The notes under the pieces are model-generated. The model saw nothing but the letters and a program-made list of their open reading frames with translations. It searched no databases and was not told the DNA's origin. The translations under genes and the position numbers were made by a program. Shown here piece by piece: positions 56,650 through 64,000 of a stretch of 64,000 nucleotides of DNA; the stretch's first letter is position 1; each line of letters opens with the position of its first letter. The DNA is taken from the NCBI RefSeq assembly GCF_029784135.1, contig NC_073746.1, forward strand, positions 304,307,455-304,371,454. Reading direction: 5' to 3'. The stretch is from Toxorhynchites rutilus septentrionalis. Its lineage: Eukaryota > Arthropoda > Insecta > Diptera > Culicidae.

Positions 56650-57040
56650 GATCTGAAAAAATTTGGCCTAATTTGGCCAGTTGCCACTTCAACAGAGAAT
56701 TACTACTGTTATATAGATACAACAGGGTGAATTTCTCCGAAAAAGAGATCAATCCACCCAACTGCCTTCAATTACACCCAACTGAGAAATATTGGACAAT
56801 TGTCAAACAGAAGTTGAAGAAGAATGGAAAGATTACTCGTTATGCGACAGAGATAAAGAGATGGTGGAACAAATTGGCCACCCAGTTTAGCCAACAGAGT
56901 GTCAAAAATATGATGAGTGGTGTTCGAAACGAAGTTGGAGATTCCATCAAAACCAAATCGGAACAATTTTGTGGCTATTTTTCCTCTGAAGTGCAACAAA
57001 AGACCTTCACTTTGAGTACTCAATATTTTTATTTCATTAA
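56650..57040 (+). pseudogene. D37E-type transposase, C-terminal fragment
   Basis: Frame from 56673: VNFSEKEINPPNCLQLHPTE (final catalytic Glu in the LHPTEKYW box), then KQKLKKNGKITRYATEIKRW, FSQQSVKNMMSGVRNEVGD. A few residues of the WPDLAT-like segment precede it in another frame. It belongs to the same transposase group as 52780-52985 but overlaps it by a dozen or so residues in the protein, so the two need not come from one copy. Confidence 0.75.
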
Positions 57041-57056
57041 CATGGTTCCGAGATGA

Positions 57057-57340
57057 ATCCTTTTTTCTTGTGTACAGATATTAAAAGAATCGAGCTTTAA
57101 ACCGATATCGGAACGGGGACGCAATTGCAAGGCGATTTTCCAATCGATTCGCATTTTTTCAAACTAATTCGTATTTGACGAGGCCAACTCGGATTACTTG
57201 CACCACATTGCCTCGTAAGCCCCTCCACTTGTGATACTACCGCCAGTCGAATCAAGTAAATTTCGCTGTTGCTTACCGAACTGATCATCAAAAGATCTTC
57301 AAAAGGCCAAAAAAACTCATACACTAAGAGCATCCGCAGA
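57057..57340. other. Intergenic, nothing recognised
   Basis: Contains CGTAAGCCCCTCC followed by TGTGATACTACCGCCAGTC, which recurs at about 58397-58430, so a short dispersed repeat brackets the Helitron-like copy. Confidence 0.4.
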
Positions 57341-57344
57341 CTGC

Positions 57345-58265
57345 AAAATTTTCATCGGTCGATGAGATTCATACAAATGAAACACAAATTCCTGCATTAC
57401 TCGGGGATTAATCAAGCAAACGAAACCAAATTTGACATGTGAAGGCTTTAGGGTACAATAAATGTTCTTATGGTGAATAGATACTCCTCCCCTCTCTCTA
57501 AGGGGAGGCTGCCATACAAATGAAACACAAACTTCTGCATAACTCGAGAAATAATCAAGCAAATTGAGTCAAATTTGGGATGTGAGGATTTTTGGGTAGG
57601 AGAAATGTTTCTATGATGGAATGGAGAGTCTCATAAAAATAACACACATATTTCAACCAAACATATTCCAACCAAACATGACAATTGAAAATTTTCGGAA
57701 ACCTGTGAAAAAAAATGGAAATGGAAAAGTTTGAAAAATTCAATTCGCATATGGTCTACTGTTATATATTGACAAGTGTTATTAGTCCATTTGATGTTTG
57801 CGCTAACGAAATAGATCTTCGTTCGAAAGTGGAAGTGGATTTTAATGTGATAAAACGCAATCCTATATCATCTTCTATCTATATAAATAAATATGGATCG
57901 CCGAATGTGTTGATAAGAGCAAAACTCGAGAAAGGAATTGTCCGATTTAGAGCTCTTTTTTATTCTATCATATTTTCTGTATCAAACATTTATTCCATTA
58001 TATAACAAACAAATATATTATTTTCAAGTGGTTGAAAAATCTTGAACAAGAATTGTGTCTGAAAATAATTTTATTTTATAATGACGAGTTTTTCTGGAAG
58101 TACTAGGAATTTCACAGTAAAAGGTAATTTATAAGGGTAGATTGGAAGAACCATCAATGAACAGTTCTGCGATTGGACCCACAAACGTGGGCTTAATAAG
58201 AAAACGTGGATGTGGTAACGAAATATAAATTTTGGGAGAGACGAAGTTTGCCGGGTCAGCTAGTG
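57345..58265 (+). mobile_element. Helitron-like non-autonomous element, copy B
   Basis: Same arrangement as 43107-44440: 142-bp units at 57374 and 57516, TTGAAAATTTTCGGAAA, GTCCATTTGATGTTTGCGCTA, TCTTCTATCTATATAAATAA, AAAACTCGAGAAAGGAATTG, AGTTCTGCGATTGGACCCAC and the end GAAGTTTGCCGGGTCAGCTAGT. Shorter array than copy A. Classification as Helitron-like rests on the CTAGT end and the lack of inverted repeats. Confidence 0.55.
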
Positions 58266-58633
58266 AAAAATAAAACAACAAAGCCAACAGATGCACAAGC
58301 CAGCGATCTGTTCTTTCCTGAAGCTACTAACACATACAACGATTTTTCTCATTATATTGAGATTGAGTACCATGTAGAGAAGCAAAACATTGCATCGTAA
58401 GCCCCTCCCCTTGTGATTCTACCGCCAGTCAAATCAAATAAATCTCGCGGTTGCTTTCCGCAAAGATTCATTTCCTTACCACTAAGCAGTTCCCTTACGT
58501 TAAGGCCACCGTTCCAGCATAACCACGAATATCATCATCAGCTCATCGGGTAACAGTAGCAGCAGCCAACGAATTTTTATTTTCCTGTCATCCAACGGAC
58601 AACTGTCACCTTTCGCTCCCATGTAATCGATCA
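58266..58633. other. Intergenic, short dispersed repeat only
   Basis: GTAAGCCCCTCCCCTTGTGA with CTACCGCCAGTC (about 58399-58430) repeats 57210-57250. No gene seen. Confidence 0.35.
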
Positions 58634-58641
58634 GTGATGAT

Positions 58642-59727
58642 TAGAGAGGTGCCATCCGCTCATAAGCTGTTCATTCGAATCGCTTCATCATAGTGAGCGG
58701 ATTCGGATCGGCTCGCAATCAAGACAACGCAGCTCATCAGCTCATTACGGAGCTGAGGAGCTGCTGAGCTGTTGAGCTGATGAGCTGCTGAGCTGTTGAG
58801 CTGTTGAGCTGTTGAGCTGATGAGCAGCTGAGCAGTTGAGCTACTGAGCTGTTGAGTTGAAGAGCTGCATAGCTGTGGAACGCAAAAGTTGCAGAGAGTG
58901 TGCATTGTGAGACGCGAAAGAATCTTTCGTCTCCCGCGCTTTATGATATGACGTCAGTTTGTTTTCTTGTGTCCCTCTTCGTTCTTTAGCTTTAGCAGAG
59001 ATGCCAGAGTTTTTGGTTTTTGGTTTTTGTTTTGAAGATATTCAATCATTCGTTACTTCATTAAATTTTTCTTACATCGCCAAACAAAATAATAAACATT
59101 ATTATATGCTTGTAAATTAAATTACTAGATTATATTGTTATTTAAACATGACTGTGGAAAAACATAAATTTATTTCCGCGTGCTGAATCAAAACAATTCA
59201 GAAAACCACCCGGTATGAATGCTGATGATTGATAATGGTCCTTTTGTTACCTTTGTCATCGCGAAGAATTATTTATCGTTGCGCCTATTAGTGGATTTAT
59301 TTTTATATCCTTGGATGCAAAAAAAATATCTCGGTAGTTTTATCAAAAAGCGACGTCTCGGCCAAAATTTCTGAAGGCATTCCATTTGGCTACTGCTGGT
59401 TCTTCTGTTGTTCAAGTTCAGCATATCCTAAGCATCTTCTATGTTGGATTTCAGACTTTCAATATTTATTGTATATTGTATTATAAGAATTCATATTAGT
59501 TTTAGTTTGTGTACAATTACAAATTAAATTAGTTTATTTTTTTGCTTTCCGTATATTAAGAAAATGCACACTATAAAATGTCCCATGGTAGTTACGTTTC
59601 ATATGCAATTGCGTGGACAACCGCAAAAATCAACTGAGCTGAAGAGCTGTTCCAAATGAGCAGCTCACTTGTATGAGCTGAACGGCTCTGAGCCACTTAC
59701 CATGATGAGCTGATTTGTCCATCTCTA
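58642..59727. mobile_element. hAT-like MITE, 1086 bp, GAGCTG-rich
   Basis: Bordered by the 8-bp duplication GTGATGAT (58634-58641 and 59728-59735). The left end TAGAGAGGTGCCATCCGCTC and the right end read in reverse, TAGAGATGGACAAATCAGCT, are imperfect inverted repeats; TAGAGATGG-type ends and 8-bp sites fit hAT elements. Both subterminal regions are filled with GAGCTG/CAGCTC copies. The interior (58970-59600) is AT-rich without transposase. Confidence 0.83.
58738..58870 (+). repeat. Minisatellite, 9-bp unit GAGCTGTTG
   Basis: About 14 units of GAGCTGTTG and variants (GAGCTGATG, GAGCTGCTG, GAGCAGTTG, GAGTTGAAG) inside the left half of the hAT-like MITE. The minus-strand frame SSTAQLLISSTAQQ is a repeat product. 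Confidence 0.92.
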
Positions 59728-59735
59728 GTGATGAT

Positions 59736-60649
59736 ACCGATGCAAAATTTCCTATGATTGCATTCAGTTCGCCTGGAAAAGTGCATTGGCAAAATAAAAA
59801 CACAAACTTCGACATCGCGAGAACAAGAATGAATCCAATTATTTTTAAACGGTTTTATAATATAATTCAACCGAACAGTTCGATGCATTTTAGAGTGATA
59901 TCCAAAATAATAAGAAAACAGCTTGTATTAATTTAGGAGTGTTTGAGTTTATTGGAAGTTGAGGACTTTTTGATCGATCATTCAGTTTTCATGAATTCGT
60001 GCATCGTTTCCGAATTGAAAGTGGCGTCAAAGTACAACACATTGCAAGCCAAAAAATATTTTGTAAAAGTGAGAACTGTGTTCAATGATATAGTTCCCAA
60101 TTTTTTGTTATCGTTCTGCGAAAGATGTTGAATAGTATAATTTGTGGATTATTTGTTTGTGAATGATGTTTTTGGGAGCAATGATTTAGGAGATTTAATT
60201 TTAGGCACAGATAGGCACAGCTCGGATATTCGATAAGTTGTTTAAATTGACACCCCTTGGTGTAGTCCTACGTCTCACCGGATATGTCCTCGACATTACC
60301 CACCTGTCTTTTTGACATAGGATTGCATTTTTTTCTGGATGGGTGTCAATTTAATGCAATATTTTAAACAAGACGTATTAAACGTAAGATTTTAGTAAAA
60401 AATATTTTTGTTGGCACTTCCAATATAGATAAATAATTTTCTCCAATAGCAACATGAGAACAAGCTGTAATTAAACCATTACTTCCAATCATAAGCTCTC
60501 TTGCGCCTTTTTTGAATGAATGAATGAGATTTAGAGAATAATCTTGTTCTTTCTTCTTCTGATAATGTTTTGGAAATTCTTCGATGGTTTTGTATTGTTT
60601 TATTCGACTGTCAATTCCAAATTAAACTTAATCAATTAAACTTATACAT
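59736..60649. other. Intergenic downstream of Gr-F
   Basis: AT-rich. Frames at 59715-60131 have no recognisable features. GTAGTCCTACGTCTCACC near 60263 recalls GACGTAGGACTACGTC at 37951. No gene called. Confidence 0.3.
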
Positions 60650-62540
60650 TCAGTATTCTGCCAATTCGAACTGGACCAGCACTATAAGATAGGTTGTCAT
60701 CGTGGCGACAATCTGTGGATAGAATAGTTCTGATTAGTGATACAAATAATGTTTGTGTACGCGTTGTGATCTAAAACTTCTCAAAAACACGATAAACAAT
60801 CATCAAATACACTTCATCCAATAAATTGAAAATTTGAGTACATACTTTCTTCAAATCGGCGCACTATAGATTTTAGGTGATTCTGTGAACAAAAAAAAGC
60901 TCATTCAAAGAATAATGTCTCAGTACATAAATCTCTCGCATGTCAACGCAATAATGGGTTGAAATTGAAAATAGGAGAAATAGGAAGATTAGGAGAATGA
61001 ATATCAAAATAAATTGAATAACAGAATTTTTCCACACATCGCAACAGTCAATCTGAGAAGAATTGTAAAACAGTCATTAGAACTGTATTACCGAGTAAAT
61101 CAGCGTAAAATCGAGGGTGTAGAGGCCATAAACATCAATCTTATAATTGTGATGTAACATCTCTAGTGAAAATATTTCAATCTGTGAACAAGAACAAAAA
61201 TATCATTTGCTTATCAATGATACAATCGTGACCAAAGGTTTAAACTCGATTGGAAGACTCAGCAGGTTTCCCATGCTATGGGTTGAAGATACATTCTAAA
61301 AATGAGAATCTCCAACTAGATATGGACCAACCAAAAATCCTGTGATCACGAATGTTAAATAATAGTTACTGCTATTTACGCTCAACTCAACACGCTCGTC
61401 TACATCAGATTGGAAAAATTCATTGAGCAAGGCGCCGGTTTTTTCCGCCTAGAATGTAATGGTGTTTTACATTATTTACAACGAGCTTTTGTAGCATTTT
61501 ACCCTTTTCGTCATGTGTGCGCAAAAAGCAACCGTGTAATAGACCTGAGTTGCACACAATAAAACGAAAAACATAGCACCTGCTAATTGATAGTAGTTCG
61601 GTTCCTGATGTTCATGAGTGGCTTTCATCAGCATGCCGTAGTTGTAATATATCTATAGGGAAAGATTGTTGTAGACATCGAGTGTGAAGTCTCGCAATAT
61701 TTCATACAATACCTCTGATAGAGAGATGATAAACTGAAACAACATTATACATATTATCGGTACTGCGAACACGTCTGTCAGTCGTTGAACGGCTTCGTTA
61801 ATCGTACGATGCCACTGGCAGAGGCTGTTGATTTCCCTATTCAATGTTTCACAAATGATCATCTTCTCTTTCTCATTTCGTTTCCAGTACGATTCATCCT
61901 TGTCAAGCTGACCCAAACGCTCGGTCACCTTCTTGACCCGATGGTTCACGTTCCAGTAGAGTGTTGAAGCTAGAACGGCCAGAGCTTGGACTATGTTGCA
62001 AACTATTATTAAAGGCAATGTGTAGACAACATTCAAAAACCATGCCACTGCCGATAAAAACTGCATCTTGCTCGTTTGCGGTAAATAAGTACCATACGAT
62101 ACTGTGAAAATAATCAAATCAACGATCACTACTTTGTTCAGGAACTTCTTCAAAAGCCGCCTATCGAGGAGACAGGGTTCGCTTACTAATGCTCGGTAAA
62201 GTTTGACGAAAGTATTGAGCACGTGTTCTATCTCGTTCATGTTGATCACCGATGTGATGTACGACGAGGCAACGATCAGGTAGCACGACGCGATTTGACA
62301 AAACACTAGCGAATTGCTCAGATATGACTCCAGAAACATCATATTCAACATTTTGCCGTACGTGATTACTGGGAGCACAACACCCACTATACTGAATACA
62401 TAGGTGGTGAGGGTACGCCATTTGGTTCGTCGGAAGCATTTTTCATTGGCGTCGAAGATTAGAGGAGTGAATCCTAGTATTTGAATCGGTACAAATGTAG
62501 TTTTCCACAAAATGGTTGCAATTTGATGATTCGTAAGCAT
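60650..62540 (-). CDS. Gustatory receptor Gr-F, intact, 399 aa
   Basis: Minus strand, five phase-0 exons: 62540-61713, 61652-61503, 61448-61380, 61181-61092 and 60712-60650 (276+50+23+30+20 aa). It is an insect gustatory receptor, a membrane channel subunit of chemosensory cells. FVPIQILGFTPLIFD opens the chain, and DESYWKRNEKEKM is the loop motif. Exon 2 is IYYNYGMLMKATHEHQEPNY, exon 3 AEKTGALLNEFFQSDVDERV, exon 4 IEIFSLEMLHHNYKIDVYGL and exon 5 TTYLIVLVQF, a perfect TYhhhhhQF. It keeps the five-exon plan of Gr-D and is the intact sister of pseudogene Gr-E. The last two introns are long (198 and 379 bp). Start at ATG 62540 gives the family's normal length. Ligand unknown. Confidence 0.93.
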
Positions 62541-63905
62541 CTCGACTACTGTAATAATGGAAACGATAGATCACTGAGACCATTGCAGTGAAACCGACGG
62601 GGTACAGACTGAACATTATTGATTAATCTTTAATGTTGATGTCAAGGATGGCACTTCGCGGAATAATGGATGGAGAGCTTCAGGATTAGGTTCGCATCGG
62701 AGTGATAAATTAGTTTGCGATGTTAGTTAATGTGTCAGGCCATCGGTAAATTAATACTTGTTGCTTCTATTTTAGGAAATCAACACAGATGTCACTCTTT
62801 ACTTGCAATATAGAATTGATTCATCCGCATTCACTTCTACGTAGCTTAGCTCTAAAATAAATCAATTATATTCCATCCTTTAATGTTGGTTTCATACAAA
62901 TTTTAATGCATAGCTAGGCATAATCACCAGGTTGCTCTGTCTGCAGCGTTAGTATTTACATTTCCGATAATAGTCAAAACGTCTCCGTCGGTAGTTTTAG
63001 CTGTTATCGGATAAAATCAAAAAGGTTTGAACGAAATTTAGTGAAATGTCGGGAAAAGGTGCTCTGGATTTGTTGCGATTCTAGAATAGTACTTTTCTCC
63101 TGAATGCTCTGGGATATGATAAGAACAGCCAGTTCGCGTTGTTTCAATTAATTGAATTTGTAAAGGAAATCTGCGATGTTGGTAATTTTAGCAATCACCG
63201 ATATCACGATCAATCGCATAAAGATGGTGGAGTGACTTATACCAACGGTAGGAATAATGCTGAGTATGTGGAATAATTCGGTGTCGAATCCGAGGAGTTA
63301 TAATGCTAAGAATCAATATTATTCTATTTTACTATTGATCTGATTGTTTCATTATCTACTTGAAGGTTCAAATGCAGAAATTTAGGTAGTTATAACAATA
63401 AAAAACACAATTGCTTCTCTATGTTCATCGCAGTGCAGTGTACAGAAAATAGCAATTATATGAGCAGTGTTCCAATGGTTTCTTATATTCATCTATTAGG
63501 AAACACTAAATAATCGTGACAGGCATGTTTGGACTCTACAAAGAATGTGATTCAAATGTAGATTTAGCTTATAACGCATAATACTTATAATTGTTGATTT
63601 TCGAACGATGTATGAAAGCTGTATGGAACTACGTCTGTTATCCGGACAAACAGTAATTTTTCGGAAACGTTTTTTCAAAATTGCTCAAATGTTTTCGAAT
63701 AAGTGCAAAGTGCAACAAGTGCATGTTGAGCAAACGTATTACATTGCGTAGAATTCAAAACGGCGAAAAAGCTGATTTTTTTAGTTTTGTCGCTTACGTC
63801 TTCTATACAAACATGGGCAGTATGGTAGACGACTGTATAGCGACATGAGAAATTGTGAAGAAGAATGTATTAGTATCACTTGCGTTATTTTTATCAGATT
63901 TCTAT
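62541..63905. other. Upstream flank of Gr-F and intergenic DNA
   Basis: No gene seen; frames are short and without family features. The promoter of Gr-F should lie in the first few hundred bases. Confidence 0.35.
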
Positions 63906-63909
63906 GCCG

Positions 63910-64000
63910 AGTAACTCTCATTGAATATATTCTGAGTGACAAGCTTTAGTATATGTGTGACCACAGTGCAAATAAAAGGAAATTCTTTGACGGAAAACCC
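63910..64000 (-). mobile_element. tRNA-derived SINE, copy 5, cut by window end
   Basis: AACTCTCATTGAATATATTC, GTGTGACCACAGTGCAA and GGAAATTCTTTGACGGAAAA match the body of the other SINE copies in the same (minus) orientation. The tRNA-like head lies beyond 64000. Confidence 0.8.

Overview
This is eukaryotic DNA from an insect, most probably a mosquito of the culicine type. The evidence is short phase-0 introns with GT-AG borders, a cluster of insect gustatory receptor (Gr) genes, tRNA-derived SINEs, an I-clade LINE with an RNase H domain, many mariner-family remnants, a BEL/Pao fragment and a very high transposon load. The species assignment is inference; no single sequence here proves it.

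Host genes are few. At 1.2-9.7 kb lie two tandem paralogues of a small GPI-anchored Ly-6/three-finger protein (153 aa each, one intron at the same place). From 15.5 kb to 62.5 kb lies a dispersed Gr cluster with six members: Gr-A (15558-16924, +), Gr-B (29493-30878, -), Gr-C (39618-40887, -, last exon uncertain), Gr-D (41280-42729, +), Gr-E (about 52986-55979, +, pseudogene fused to transposase sequence) and Gr-F (60650-62540, -). I rebuilt the exons by matching splice sites. All share short C-terminal exons of 23, 30 and about 20 codons, and four of them (A, B, D, F) plus Gr-E end in the Gr signature TYhhhhhQF. A stray copy of the Gr-D last exon lies at 44453-44515. Gr-C and Gr-D are head to head.

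Nearly everything else is mobile or repetitive DNA. 3.6-5.9 kb: two abutting mariner remnants and a BEL/Pao integrase piece. 6.0-8.2 kb: a 118-bp tandem repeat leading into a 1.33-kb, almost perfect 8-bp satellite. 11.6-15 kb: a broken HTH transposase-like gene, a Helitron-like end and a dead Mos1-like mariner. 17056-24634: a hAT-like element with 8-bp target duplication, interrupted by a nearly full-length I-clade LINE with its own 13-bp duplication. 24.9-29.2 kb: transposase fragments and an old decayed LINE. 34185-34718: a Harbinger-like MITE. 34779-37209: a non-coding LTR element with 240-bp LTRs, 5-bp duplication, polypurine tract and candidate primer site, on the minus strand. 38.2-39.1, 42.9-45.8 and 57.3-58.3 kb: tandem repeats, SINEs and a Helitron-like family. 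45993-52105: a second LINE with both ORFs intact and a 12-bp target duplication. 58642-59727: a hAT-like MITE rich in GAGCTG repeats.

The biology is that of chemoreceptor birth and death inside a transposon-rich arm: receptors duplicate, lose introns, invert, and are broken or carry insertions at their ends. I found no convincing new molecular system. The strongest unusual observations are the homogeneous 8-bp satellite, the transposase-receptor chimera, the antisense miniature LTR element with an internal minisatellite, and the uneven divergence between the two LINE copies.
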